The notes beneath the pieces are model-generated. The model was not told the origin of the DNA. It did not search any database and was given only the letters and a program-made list of their open reading frames with translations. From NCBI GenBank assembly GCA_039029535.1, contig JBCCFW010000020.1, forward strand, positions 5,502 through 69,501: a DNA stretch of 64,000 nucleotides. The letters run 5' to 3'. Origin of the DNA: JBCCFW01 sp039029535 (GTDB taxonomy: Bacteria > Acidobacteriota > JBCCFW01). The position numbers and the translations under genes are program-made. This document shows, one piece after another, positions 16,972 through 25,619 of the stretch; within the stretch, counting starts at the first letter, position 1, and every line of letters starts with the position of its first letter.

Positions 16972-18093
16972 TCAGGGAAGAACACGATCCAGCTCACGCT
17001 CGTCGCGTGCCGTGACCAGGGCCGCACCGCGATCGTCGAGGAGGTGCAGCGCCACGTCGGCTCCCCGAGCCCGCTCCGACCACTGCTGCTCGGGACCTTG
17101 GAGCGTGAAGGCCCAGTGGCGGACCTCGTCTCGGCTGCGACGAGTCAGCAACGCGAGAAGCCCCAGGGCCACCGTTCCCGTGGTGTAGCGAGCGTTGAGC
17201 TCGACCAGGGGCCGGAGCTTCTCGCGTCCGTCGGGAGCCTTCCACGTCAGCGCGTCGATGCCCGCCGGTCCCCGAAAGCCCTGCTCCGACAGCCTCGCCC
17301 CCACGCGCTCCGCCAACGCGACGAGCGTCTCATGATGAGACCCGTTCCGGCAGCGTGGCAGCTCGTCGAGCAGGCCGCGGTTGCCGAGCGAGGCGCCTGA
17401 GCGTCGCACGATTTGGTCGGTCGTCCCCAGCACCTCGACGCTCCCCGACTCGTGCACGACGAGCTGTACCGAGAGGTCGGAGCTGCGCTCGAGCCAGGGC
17501 TCGATCACGGCCCCGTCGGGACTGTACGCCTGAAGACGCTGTAGGTAGCGATTGGCCACGTCACCATCCTCGAGGAGGACTTGGCGTCGACCGCTCGTGC
17601 TCCACAGCGGCTTGAGGACCGCCCGTCGTCGCGCCCAGGCCGGCCAGGCGGCGAGCCGCTCCGCGATCGCCTCGCGAGCAGTGCGACGCCATCGCTCCCC
17701 GACGATGAGCTCCGCGAGGCCTTCCAGCTCGTCGGTCTCGGTCTCCAGCTCACGCTGCAGGGTCAATGCGTGATCCCGCCGGTGAACCACGGCGATCAGC
17801 TCCGGAGCCGGCCCCGTGAGCGTCCAGCCTCGCTCCACCGCGAGCGCCGCGGCCTCCGGCGTGGGAAGCCAGGCACGAGCCCCCTCGCCGTCGAGCCAGG
17901 TCCACGCCGGCCCCTCGGCGAGAAAGGACGACGGCGCGGGCCAGGGCTCGGGATGACCCAGGGCATCGTGCAGCTCCCCCTCTCCGTGCAGCCGGGCCCA
18001 AAGCCCGCGAAGCCCGGCCACCGCGCGTCGGGCCGGTTCGCTCACGTGTCCGGAGTCTTCGGCTCCGATGTTGGCGATGAGCCGCAGCGTCAC
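16972..18093 (-). CDS. ATP-grasp-fold protein of unknown substrate
   Basis: The 373-aa protein carries ATP-grasp features. These are a Lys segment for ATP (VLKPLWSTSGRRQVLL, about residue 165), the hinge-type AVIEPWLERSSDLSVQLVV (about residue 197), and the metal-binding end GPAGIDALTW...LVELNARYTTGTVALGL (about residues 280-315). Members join a carboxylate to an amine through an acyl-phosphate. The N-terminal 150 residues form a pre-ATP-grasp region, including GHVSEPARRAVAGLRG. It starts in the stop of the Sua5/TsaC gene (ATGA overlap), so the two are co-translated. I do not recognise a named subfamily. Confidence 0.8.
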   Translation of the reverse strand: MTLRLIANIGAEDSGHVSEPARRAVAGLRGLWARLHGEGELHDALGHPEPWPAPSSFLAEGPAWTWLDGEGARAWLPTPEAAALAVERGWTLTGPAPELIAVVHRRDHALTLQRELETETDELEGLAELIVGERWRRTAREAIAERLAAWPAWARRRAVLKPLWSTSGRRQVLLEDGDVANRYLQRLQAYSPDGAVIEPWLERSSDLSVQLVVHESGSVEVLGTTDQIVRRSGASLGNRGLLDELPRCRNGSHHETLVALAERVGARLSEQGFRGPAGIDALTWKAPDGREKLRPLVELNARYTTGTVALGLLALLTRRSRDEVRHWAFTLQGPEQQWSERARGADVALHLLDDRGAALVTARDERELDRVLP

Positions 18094-19064
18094 GAGGTCC
18101 GCGTCCGCACGGCAGCCCGACGCAGGCGATCGGCGATGGCTCGACCGAGTCCCTCTTCGGGCACCGGCAACACCGCGATCTCCATCAGCCCCGACGCGTC
18201 GAGTCGATGCAGGGCAGCGAAGAGCCGACTGGCCGCCTCGACGAGATCACCGGTGGCCGAGAGCTCCTCCACCACGCCCCATCCCTCGACGCTCGGTGGT
18301 CGCCGCAGGCAGAGCAGGCCCGCCTCCGGTCGCGCTCGCCCGGCGAGCTCGGCCTCGGTGACCGGCACGATCGGCGTGCGGGGTGCGTAGTGGCTGGCGA
18401 GCTGGCCCGGTGACTCCGGGGCCTCGGTCGCTGGCGTCACGCCCGACTCGACCGGCCCCAGCACGGCCTCCAGCTCCTCGAGCGTCACGCCGCCGGGCCG
18501 CAGGAGCCGGGGCCGATCGTCGAGCAGGCTCAGCACCGTCGACTCGAGCCCCGTGCGACACGGGCCGCCGTCGAGCACGAAGGGGCCCTCGGGCTCCTCG
18601 CCGAGCTCGGCGCGGACGTGCTCGACGGTGGTCGGGCTCACTCGCCCGAAGCGATTCGCCGACGGCGCCGCCAGGGGACCGACCGCCGAGAGCAGCTCAC
18701 GGGTCAGCGGATGGTCGGGCACGCGGACGCCGACCGAGTCGAGACCGGCGCTCACCAACGCCGGCACCTCCTCGGCCTTCGGCAGCACGAGGGTGAGAGG
18801 TCCCGGCCAGAAGCGGTCGGCCAGCAGGTCCACGGCGGCCGGTCGGCTCCGTGCGACGCGCCCGAGCTCACCGACCTCGGCCACGTGGACGATGAGCGGG
18901 TCGAAGCGCGGGCGCCCCTTCCGCTCGAAGATCGAGGCCACCGCCCGGGCGTCGAAGGCCCGGGCCGCCAGGCCGTAGACGGTCTCGGTGGGAATGGCGA
19001 CCAGGCCGCCCTCGTCGAGGATCGCCCGCGCGCGGGCCAGGTCCTCCTTCGTCGTGCTCACCAT
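18090..19064 (-). CDS. tsaC: threonylcarbamoyl-AMP synthase, Sua5/YrdC type
   Basis: The 324-aa protein makes threonylcarbamoyl-AMP from threonine, bicarbonate and ATP, the first step of t6A37 tRNA modification. The YrdC domain covers residues 1-205: IPTETVYGLAARA, IFERKGRPRFDPLIVHV, FWPGPLTLVLPK, VGVRVPDHPLTRELL and PLAAPSANRFGRVSPTT. A C-terminal Sua5 domain (about 220-324) makes it the longer Sua5 form; the interdomain linker contains SPGQLASHYAPRTPIV. The downstream ATP-grasp gene overlaps its stop. The upstream intergenic region holds a 12-bp palindrome at 19146-19157. Confidence 0.95.
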   Translation of the reverse strand: MVSTTKEDLARARAILDEGGLVAIPTETVYGLAARAFDARAVASIFERKGRPRFDPLIVHVAEVGELGRVARSRPAAVDLLADRFWPGPLTLVLPKAEEVPALVSAGLDSVGVRVPDHPLTRELLSAVGPLAAPSANRFGRVSPTTVEHVRAELGEEPEGPFVLDGGPCRTGLESTVLSLLDDRPRLLRPGGVTLEELEAVLGPVESGVTPATEAPESPGQLASHYAPRTPIVPVTEAELAGRARPEAGLLCLRRPPSVEGWGVVEELSATGDLVEAASRLFAALHRLDASGLMEIAVLPVPEEGLGRAIADRLRRAAVRTRTS

Positions 19065-19145
19065 TCGATCGTGCCAAACATCGGGAAACCAGGGGGCGAT
19101 CTTGTAGACTTCCCGCCCTCAGCCGGGACGCCTCGCCGTCCTTTT

Positions 19146-19157
19146 CTGAACGTTCAG
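19146..19157. promoter_or_regulatory. perfect 12-bp palindrome in the divergent tsaC / 19208 intergenic region
   Basis: CTGAACGTTCAG is fully self-complementary and is preceded by TTTT. It sits 82 bp upstream of the Sua5 start and 51 bp upstream of the secreted-protein ATG, so it could act as an operator for either. The same half-site CTGAAC reappears in the inverted repeat at 57843-57860, with a 4-nt spacer there. Confidence 0.3.
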
Positions 19158-19207
19158 GAGCCGGGCGCCCCGCCCCGCGCCAGGAACGACCCGATCGAGG
19201 CCAAGCC

Positions 19208-19693
19208 ATGACCAGGTGGATGACCGTTCTCGCCCTCGTGATCTCTTGCTCCCTGACGCTGGAGGCCCGAGCCGGGCAGCTCAGCTCGGAGCAGCGTGGC
19301 GACTTCCTCACCGCCGCACAGCGCATCAGCGACCTTCGCTTGCAGGTTCGACGCTTCGGGCAGGTCGCCCAGCGCCAGGGCCTGGGGCACGAGGAGGCTC
19401 AGCGCTACCAGTCCGAGCTGCGCGACGCATTCCGTCAGGCCCACCGCCAGCACGATCGCTTCGCTCTCTCGCTCGACGAGCAGCTCCAGGACGACGGCGG
19501 CCCGCACCTGCGGCGCATCGAGCGGTTCCGCACGAAGATCCGCCGTCGGCTCGGTCAGCTCGACGAGCTCGTGCAGGGCGACGACCTGAACCTGGCGAAG
19601 ATCCAAAACCGCGCCGACTCCATCGCTTGCTCGCTGCAGCGCTGGTCGCGTCAGTACAAGCGTCTCTCGGCCTGGTACCAGGAGCCGATGTAG
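19208..19693 (+). CDS. small secreted helical protein of unknown function
   Basis: The 161-aa product has a signal peptide (hydrophobic MTVLALVISCSLTL, cleavage after EARA) and an all-helical mature part rich in Gln, Arg and Leu heptad-like spacing (residues 25-150). This suggests a periplasmic coiled coil or four-helix bundle. It contains one Cys (SIACSLQRW) and no catalytic motif. It is divergent from tsaC and convergent with the STAND regulator gene. I do not recognise a family. Confidence 0.75.
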   Translation: MTRWMTVLALVISCSLTLEARAGQLSSEQRGDFLTAAQRISDLRLQVRRFGQVAQRQGLGHEEAQRYQSELRDAFRQAHRQHDRFALSLDEQLQDDGGPHLRRIERFRTKIRRRLGQLDELVQGDDLNLAKIQNRADSIACSLQRWSRQYKRLSAWYQEPM

Positions 19694-19717
19694 TCCGGAG
19701 TCACCGGACCGCGGCCG

Positions 19718-22291
19718 TCAGTCCGTCGCGGCGCGACGACTGACGGCCCCCAGGACGAGCTCCAGCCCACCTTTCTCACCCTGGAGCCGTCCCCGTTCCA
19801 ACGCTGCCTCGCGCTCCGGCTCATCGAGCACGTCGAGACGCGAGGGCAGGCCGGCGAGCTCTTCCCAGACGACGAGATCGAGCTCGTTGCCGTCGCGTGT
19901 CCCGCGATGACGGACGACCTCTCGGAACCAGCCCCACAGCTCGGCCGCTCGCACCGGGTCTCCCCGTTCGAGCGCGAGCCACGCCAGCCCAGCGACCGAG
20001 CGAAGACTCCCGACGACTCCCCGCTCGGCGACACCGCTGCGAGCTGCCTCCAAGAGGCGTGCTTCCGCGACGTCGAGACGGCCCTCCCGGATCTCCACGA
20101 ACCCGAGCAATGCACCGGGCAGGCTGGAGCTCAGGCCGTGACCGCGGACCAGGACGAAGGCCTCCTCGATCCGGGTCCTCGCCTCGCCGAGCTCGTTGCG
20201 CCGGAGGGCCAGGAACGTGAGCCCGGCCAGCGCGCTGACCTCGAACGCCCGAGCCTCCGCCCGGCTCGTCAGCTCCCTCGCTTCCTCGAAGAGCTCTCCC
20301 GCCAGTGAGTCGTTGCCGGCACCGAGCTCGAGCTCTGCCAACTGCACGACGATCATCCCTTGCTGGATTTCGTCGCCACCCTCGATGGCGAGCGCTCGGG
20401 CACGCCGACCCAGCACGCGAGCCTCGTCCACGCGCTGGAGCCGACTCAACGTCACCATGAGGTTCGCAAGGATGCTGTAGTAGAGCCGACCACCACGCGA
20501 GCGCGTCGCCTCCTCACACCGGGCGAGCACCTCCGCCGCCTCGCTCAGGCGACCCAAGCCGTGCAGCGCGGCACCGACCCGCGACAGGGCACGCAACGCA
20601 CCCAGCTCGTCGCCGCTGGCGAGGAGACGGCCGTGGGCCTCTTCGCAGGCCGCCAGCGCCTCATCCCATCGGCGATCGGCCCCGAGCGAGGCCCCCAGCG
20701 CGTCGAGCGCTCGGCCGCGCAGGTCCTCGGCGACGGAGGCGTCGGCTCGCGCCAGCGCCACCTCCAATCTCGCGCGGCCCTGAGCCGCTTGGCCGCGGAC
20801 CAGGCGCCAAGGGTTGAGCGCCGTCGCCAGCCGGAGCGCCTCGCTCGAACAGTCGTCCGCCTGGCTCGACCAGTCGAGAGCAGCGTCCAGGTCCGATCGC
20901 ATCCGGTCGAGGCAGGCACCGACGCGCGCGCCTTCGGGACCGAACAGCGACGGCGCGAGCCTCTCCACGCAGCCGAGCAGGGCGAGGAAGTGACGCCGTC
21001 GCAGCGCGTCTTCCTCGTCCGACTCGCGGAGAAGCCGGATCGCGTGTTGGCGGATGGGCTCGAGCAGGCGGCAGGTCGTCTCGTCACCTCGATGGTCGAC
21101 GGTGATAAGCGAGCGATCGGTGAGCTCCAACAAGCCGACCGCGACGTCGCGCGCGTCGAGCGGCTCGAAGCCACAAGCCTCCTGCGCCAGCTCGAGCGTC
21201 CAGGACCCCACGAAGACGGCCAGCCTCTCGTGGAGCAGCCGAGCCTTGTCGTCGAGCTGGTCGTGGCTCCACGCGATGGCGAGCTGCATGGTCCGATGAC
21301 GCGGATGCTCGACGCCCGAGGCCCAGTCGAGAACCTCCGCGCTGTCGTCCAGTTGTCGGGCGACCTGTCGGAGCGAGAGGAGCTCGGTCCGTGCAGCCGC
21401 GAGCTCCAGCGCCAGGGGTAGCCCGTCGAGGCGACGACAGATCGCGGCGACCGCCGCTGCGTCCTCATCACGCAGGCGATATCCGGAGCGGAGCTGCTGG
21501 ACACGATCGACCAGGAGCTGCCCGGCGTCCGAGCCCTCGACCTCCTCCACCGAGGCCGCTTCCGAGGGTGCCGCCAAGGGCTCGACCGCCTGCACCCGCT
21601 CGCCCTCGACCTTGAGCCGTCCTCGACTGGTCGCGACGATCCTCAGCTCGGGAAGCGCAGCCAGCACGCGAGGGATCAAGTCGGCGCAGGCCGCCGCGAG
21701 ATGCTCGCAGTTGTCCAGCACGAGAAGACAGGCTTCGTCACTCAGGCAGCCGGCGATCCGCTCGATGGGCGGCTGGCTTCGAGCGCTCGACCCGAGGGCT
21801 TCGGCCACGCGCTCGAGCAGCGGCTCGGTCTCGTGCCAGTCGGCCAACTCGACGAAGGCCACCGGCCATCGGGTCGCGACCCGATGCGCCAACTCGATCG
21901 CGAGTCGGGTCTTGCCGACTCCGCCCGCTCCCTTGAGGGTGACGAGCCGATGCTGCTCGAGCTCGCTCGACAACGCGTCGCGCTGTTGCTCGCGTCCGAT
22001 GAAGCGCGAACGCGGTCGGGGCAGCCGCCAAGCCGGCCCCCGACGAGGCGTCGACGTCGTGCCCGTCGACGGTGCCGGGGACGCGGCCGCGCGATCGCGT
22101 CGCAGCTCGTCGGCCGAGACTCCGAGCGCGTCGGCCACCAGCTTGAGGGTGCGTGGATAGCAGCCCTTGCCGAGCTCGAGTCGTTCGATCGTCCCCTTCG
22201 ACACGCCGGCCTCGTCGGCGAGGTCGTCCTGACTGAGCCCGGCGGTCTCCCGCAGGCGAACGACGCGTGCCCCGTCGGGGAGGAGGGGCAC
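19718..22291 (-). CDS. XRE-HTH / STAND NTPase / TPR regulator (copy A)
   Basis: This 857-aa protein has three parts. Residues 1-66 are an XRE/Cro helix-turn-helix (VVRLRETAGLSQDDLADEAGVSKGTIERLE). Residues about 90-400 are a STAND/NB-ARC-like ATPase with RFIGREQQRDAL, Walker A LKGAGGVGKTRLA, Walker B CLLVLDNCEHL and the sensor-type RIVATSRGRLKVEGE. Residues about 430-857 are alpha-helical TPR-like repeats. Such proteins are ligand-switched regulators that oligomerise on ATP. It starts with GTG immediately after the TGA of the upstream paralogue (TGAGTG), so the pair is coupled. No effector nuclease or toxin domain is present; the HTH implies transcriptional control. Confidence 0.9.
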   Translation of the reverse strand: MPLLPDGARVVRLRETAGLSQDDLADEAGVSKGTIERLELGKGCYPRTLKLVADALGVSADELRRDRAAASPAPSTGTTSTPRRGPAWRLPRPRSRFIGREQQRDALSSELEQHRLVTLKGAGGVGKTRLAIELAHRVATRWPVAFVELADWHETEPLLERVAEALGSSARSQPPIERIAGCLSDEACLLVLDNCEHLAAACADLIPRVLAALPELRIVATSRGRLKVEGERVQAVEPLAAPSEAASVEEVEGSDAGQLLVDRVQQLRSGYRLRDEDAAAVAAICRRLDGLPLALELAAARTELLSLRQVARQLDDSAEVLDWASGVEHPRHRTMQLAIAWSHDQLDDKARLLHERLAVFVGSWTLELAQEACGFEPLDARDVAVGLLELTDRSLITVDHRGDETTCRLLEPIRQHAIRLLRESDEEDALRRRHFLALLGCVERLAPSLFGPEGARVGACLDRMRSDLDAALDWSSQADDCSSEALRLATALNPWRLVRGQAAQGRARLEVALARADASVAEDLRGRALDALGASLGADRRWDEALAACEEAHGRLLASGDELGALRALSRVGAALHGLGRLSEAAEVLARCEEATRSRGGRLYYSILANLMVTLSRLQRVDEARVLGRRARALAIEGGDEIQQGMIVVQLAELELGAGNDSLAGELFEEARELTSRAEARAFEVSALAGLTFLALRRNELGEARTRIEEAFVLVRGHGLSSSLPGALLGFVEIREGRLDVAEARLLEAARSGVAERGVVGSLRSVAGLAWLALERGDPVRAAELWGWFREVVRHRGTRDGNELDLVVWEELAGLPSRLDVLDEPEREAALERGRLQGEKGGLELVLGAVSRRAATD

Positions 22292-24868
22292 TCAGCTCAC
22301 CGCGCGGCGACTGGGAGGCTCACGTCCTCCGAGAACGAAGTGGGGGATCTCGTCTTCGGGCATCGCCCACCCCCTTCGGCGGGCGCTCTCGTGGCCATCG
22401 AGCCCGAGTCGCTCGTGAAGACGACGCGGCAGGCCCGCCAGGTGCTCCCAGTCCATGTCACCGGGGAGCGCCGTGGACGCACGCTCGTGCCGGTCCTCGA
22501 GCGCGTCGGCAATCCCCCAGAGCTCCGAGGCCCGCCTCGCCTCTCCCTGCTCGAGAGACAGCCAGGCCAGGGCTCGCAGCGCTCCGGTCGAGCGCCCCGG
22601 TCGCGCGGCACGCCAGGCCAGCTCGAACGATCGGCGCAGGTGCGATTCCGCTGCCCCTGCTCGACCGCTCATGAGCTCGACGAGTCCCAGCATGTAGTGC
22701 CCAGCCCTCAGGAAGGGCTCGAGGTGATGGCGCTCGGCCAGCGCGAGGACTCGCTCGGCCCAGCCTCGTGCCTCCTCCGGCCTCCCGAGCAGCACGAGCG
22801 TGAGCGCGAGCCCGCGCAGGGCGGGCGCCTCCGTCCTCAAGGCGCCACAGCTCCTGGCGAGCCGTTGCGCTCGTTCATGAGCCTCCTTGGCCCCGATGAG
22901 GTCGTCCATGCGCGAGAGGGCTTCGGCCACCATCAGGTGGCCCACCGCCTCACAGGCCAAGTCCCCGGCCTCGTGCGCCGACGCGATGGCCTCTCGGCCC
23001 GCCTCGCGCGAGTCTTCGCTTCGCCCCGCCTGCTGATAGATGAACGCGAGGTTCACCAGGCAGACACGCCTGACTCGCTCGGCCGTGCCACGCGCTTGCT
23101 CGATGCAACTCTCGAAGGCCTCGATCGCGTCGTGCAGGTGACCGGCCCCCATCAAGGTGATCGCGAGGTACTGTTCGAGCTGGAGTCGGTCCTCCGCCGC
23201 GGCACCGACCTCGACGGCGAGCCGATGGGCCTGACGGCACTCCTCCAAGCCCTCACGATGCCGGCCCGTGGCGAACAGGCTGACACCGAAGGCCCCGCGA
23301 GCCCGGGCCAGCGTGCCCTGCGGCGTCGTCTCGTCGGCAAGGGCGATCAATGACTCGAGCTGATGCAGGCTCTCGGCCTCTCGTCCCCGGATCGACAGCC
23401 AGGGGTTGAGTCGAGCCGCGAGACGCAGCGCATCGACGAGCGCGGCCTCTCCCTCCCGAGCTCGGGCCAGTGCGACGTCGACGTCGGGGACGAGGCGTTC
23501 GAGCTCGGCCCCGGCGGCCAGGACCTCGGGCCCGAAGAACGCGTCCACGAGCTCCTCGACCCGCGCCAGCACGAGCTCGAGGTGACGGCTCGCCAGGCTC
23601 TCGTGCTCGTCCGTGTCACGCAGTGCCAGGAGCGCATGGTCGCGGATCGGCGTGAGGAAACGACAACGCGCCTCGCCGTCACGATGCGAGGTCTCGATGA
23701 GCGAACGATCGAGCAGCTCGAGAAGGCCGACCGCCACGTCGCGTTCCGACAGGGGAGACGACGCACAGGCTTGCTGGGCCAGCTCGAGGGTCCACATGTC
23801 CGCGAAGACGGCCAGGCGCCGGTAGAGCACGCGCGTCGTCTCCTCGAGACGGTCGTGACTCCACGCGATGGCGCTCTGCAAGGTGCGATGACGGTCTTCG
23901 CCGGAGCCGGTGCCCCAGTCGAGGAGGACGGCGCTGCGCGTCAAGTGCTCGGCGACGCGAGCGATCGAGAGCTGCTCGGCCTGCGCCGCGGCCAGCTCGA
24001 TGGCGAGCGGCAGGCCTTCGAGCCGCCGGCAGATGGCGACCAGGGCGTCGGCATGCTCGTCGGTGAGCTCGAAGTCGGGCCGAGCTCGGCTCACGCGGTC
24101 GACGAGAAGCTGCACCGCCTCGCTCTCCGAGATCGCGGCAACCGTCCTCTCGACCGCTTCGTCCGGAGCAGCCAGGGGCTCCACGGCATGGACCCGCTCG
24201 CCTTCGACCTTGAGCCGACCTCGACTCGTCGCGACGATCCGCAGGTCCGGGCAGCGGCAGAGCAGTCGTCCGACCAGCAGTGCGCAGGCCGGTGCGAGAT
24301 GCTCGCAGTTGTCCAAGACGAGCAGGCAGTCCCGCTCTCCGAGGGCGGCGACGATCCGATCGTGGGGGTCTCTCGGCCCCGACGGCGCGTTCAACGCCTC
24401 GGCGATCCGCGTCGGCAGGGAGTCTTCGGGCACGAGCGCGGCCAGCTCGATGAAGGCGACCGGGAAGCGAGACGACACGCGGCGAGCGAGCTCCAGGGAG
24501 AGCCGCGACTTGCCTGCGCCTCCGGTGCCCTTGAGCGTGACGACCCGCTCGGAGTCGAGCATCGCCTCGAGCGCCTCGAGCTCCTGAGCCCGACCGATGA
24601 AGCGAGTGCTCGTCCCGGGCAGGCACCACGCCGTGCCTGCGCGTCGGGACCGTCCGACCTCGCTGGACGCAGCGACACGGAGAGCGTCCGCTTCCACGTT
24701 CAGCGCGTCGGCAACGAGCTTTAGCGTGCTCGCATAGCAGCCCTTGCCGGCCTCGAGCCGTTCGATGGTGCCCATCGACAGCTCGGCCTTCGCCGCGAGG
24801 TCTGCCTGACTCAGGCCAGCGGCCTCACGGAGTCGTGCCACCTGTGGCCCGTCGGGTCGAAGCGGCAT
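22292..24868 (-). CDS. XRE-HTH / STAND NTPase / TPR regulator (copy B)
   Basis: The 858-aa product is a full-length paralogue of the next gene, with the same order. HTH is at residues 1-64 (VARLREAAGLSQADLAAKAELSMGTIERLEAGKGCYASTLKLVADALNV). The ATPase has TRFIGRAQELEALE, Walker A LKGTGGAGKSRLS, Walker B CLLVLDNCEHLAPAC and RIVATSRGRLKVEGERVHAVEPLAAP. TPR-like repeats follow to the end. The ATG at 24868 directly opens the HTH. The gene is preceded by the 750-bp gene-free region with duplicated RNA-like elements, which must also hold its promoter. Tandem duplication is clear; functional divergence is expected in the TPR sensor part. Confidence 0.9.
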   Translation of the reverse strand: MPLRPDGPQVARLREAAGLSQADLAAKAELSMGTIERLEAGKGCYASTLKLVADALNVEADALRVAASSEVGRSRRAGTAWCLPGTSTRFIGRAQELEALEAMLDSERVVTLKGTGGAGKSRLSLELARRVSSRFPVAFIELAALVPEDSLPTRIAEALNAPSGPRDPHDRIVAALGERDCLLVLDNCEHLAPACALLVGRLLCRCPDLRIVATSRGRLKVEGERVHAVEPLAAPDEAVERTVAAISESEAVQLLVDRVSRARPDFELTDEHADALVAICRRLEGLPLAIELAAAQAEQLSIARVAEHLTRSAVLLDWGTGSGEDRHRTLQSAIAWSHDRLEETTRVLYRRLAVFADMWTLELAQQACASSPLSERDVAVGLLELLDRSLIETSHRDGEARCRFLTPIRDHALLALRDTDEHESLASRHLELVLARVEELVDAFFGPEVLAAGAELERLVPDVDVALARAREGEAALVDALRLAARLNPWLSIRGREAESLHQLESLIALADETTPQGTLARARGAFGVSLFATGRHREGLEECRQAHRLAVEVGAAAEDRLQLEQYLAITLMGAGHLHDAIEAFESCIEQARGTAERVRRVCLVNLAFIYQQAGRSEDSREAGREAIASAHEAGDLACEAVGHLMVAEALSRMDDLIGAKEAHERAQRLARSCGALRTEAPALRGLALTLVLLGRPEEARGWAERVLALAERHHLEPFLRAGHYMLGLVELMSGRAGAAESHLRRSFELAWRAARPGRSTGALRALAWLSLEQGEARRASELWGIADALEDRHERASTALPGDMDWEHLAGLPRRLHERLGLDGHESARRRGWAMPEDEIPHFVLGGREPPSRRAVS

Positions 24869-25076
24869 GTCTCAGGTGCTCGTTCCGCCGAGCGGATCCT
24901 GGGCTCCCAAAGTCATCATCATCGGTTCCGAATCACGTGCCCGACATCACGCACCGTTGCGAAATCATCCGGCACGACGTGGGCAACCGAGCTCGTCCAC
25001 TGAAGCAGACAGCATTGCTTCAACCTTGGGCCGAGCTTGGGGTGCCCTCATGACGTCGGTTGAAGGAGTCTACCTG

Positions 25077-25175
25077 AGGCTCCCCGCCTGGCCTGGCCGG
25101 GGAAGGCTGAGCCTCAGCCAGGTCGAGAAGGTCCCGGTCGCCAGTGACGGCTCGCGACCGGGGCCTCTCACTTTC
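25077..25175 (+). ncRNA. putative structured RNA element, copy 1
   Basis: The copy can fold into two parts. First, CTGAGGCT (from 25073) pairs with AGCCTCAG, enclosing CCCCG/CGGGG; the loop carries CCTGG twice and a conserved CCAGG downstream could form a pseudoknot. Second, a 12-position stem from 25133 (CCCGGTCGCCAG with CTCGCGACCGGG, one C-C mismatch) is closed by the loop TGACGG. Copy 2 preserves this second stem through compensatory changes. Wobble pairs in copy 2 exist only on the plus strand, which favours a plus-strand transcript. Confidence 0.5.
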
Positions 25176-25495
25176 GATTGGGAGAAGACTGACCACTCGA
25201 GCGGGGTCGATTGCCGGGAACTTTGGGGTGCGCTCATGAAGAGGTCCGACGGATGCTCTGCAACGGAGCTGTTCTCTCGGGAGCCCTCGGCGCCCGTGGC
25301 GTCGACCACGAAGAGCGGTTCCAGCGGGAGAGCAAGATCGTGAGGCCCTTGCTGCGTTTCATCTCACGCAGCACTCCACCCATCGCGGACGGCCGGACGC
25401 GGCGCGAACGCAGGGTGGAAGCACCCAGGGGTGTCTCGATCGACTGGAGCCGAGTCCGTCGAGGCGTCTCGTGCGCGTCGGTGGCTCCGCCGGAA

Positions 25496-25592
25496 AGGCT
25501 CCCCGCCTGGCCTGGTCGGGGGGGCTGAGCCTCGTCCAGGTCGAGGGGTCCCGGCTGCGGGTGACGGCCCGTGGCCGGGGCCCCTCATTTTC
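25496..25592 (+). ncRNA. putative structured RNA element, copy 2
   Basis: Aligned to copy 1 by eye, about five of six positions match. The loop TGACGG is identical. In the stem, T:A becomes C:G, A:T becomes G:C, the C-C mismatch becomes G:C, and two pairs become G-T wobbles, so all 12 positions pair. The upper hairpin keeps AGGCT/AGCCT, CCCCG/CGGGG and the CCTGG...CCAGG complementarity. It ends 28 bp from the 3' end of the permease gene. I cannot match it to a named RNA family. Confidence 0.5.
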
Positions 25593-25619
25593 CCGACCAC
25601 CGACGAGCGCAGCGCTCCG

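Larger units (their letters stand above)
24869..25619. other. 750-bp gene-free region carrying two copies of a structured element
   Basis: No convincing gene lies here, although several short frames are open on both strands. The region separates two minus-strand units (the STAND pair and the YbbP-like permease). It contains two ~98-nt imperfect direct repeats (25077-25175, 25496-25592). It also has a 17-nt motif TTGGGGTGC[C/G]CTCATGA at 25037-25053 and 25223-25239. The rest shows no pattern I can name. Confidence 0.6.

Noticed and set aside
19718..24868. STAND pair as Avs-type antiphage proteins
   Set aside because: Avs proteins carry N-terminal effector domains such as nucleases. These carry an XRE HTH instead, and no other defence genes are near.
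25036..25175. Resemblance of GGGGTGCCC and GGCTGAG to parts of a TPP riboswitch
   Set aside because: The rest of the TPP core (ACCTGAtctGG...CCAGCGtAGGGA) is missing and the spacing is wrong. No thiamin gene is nearby.
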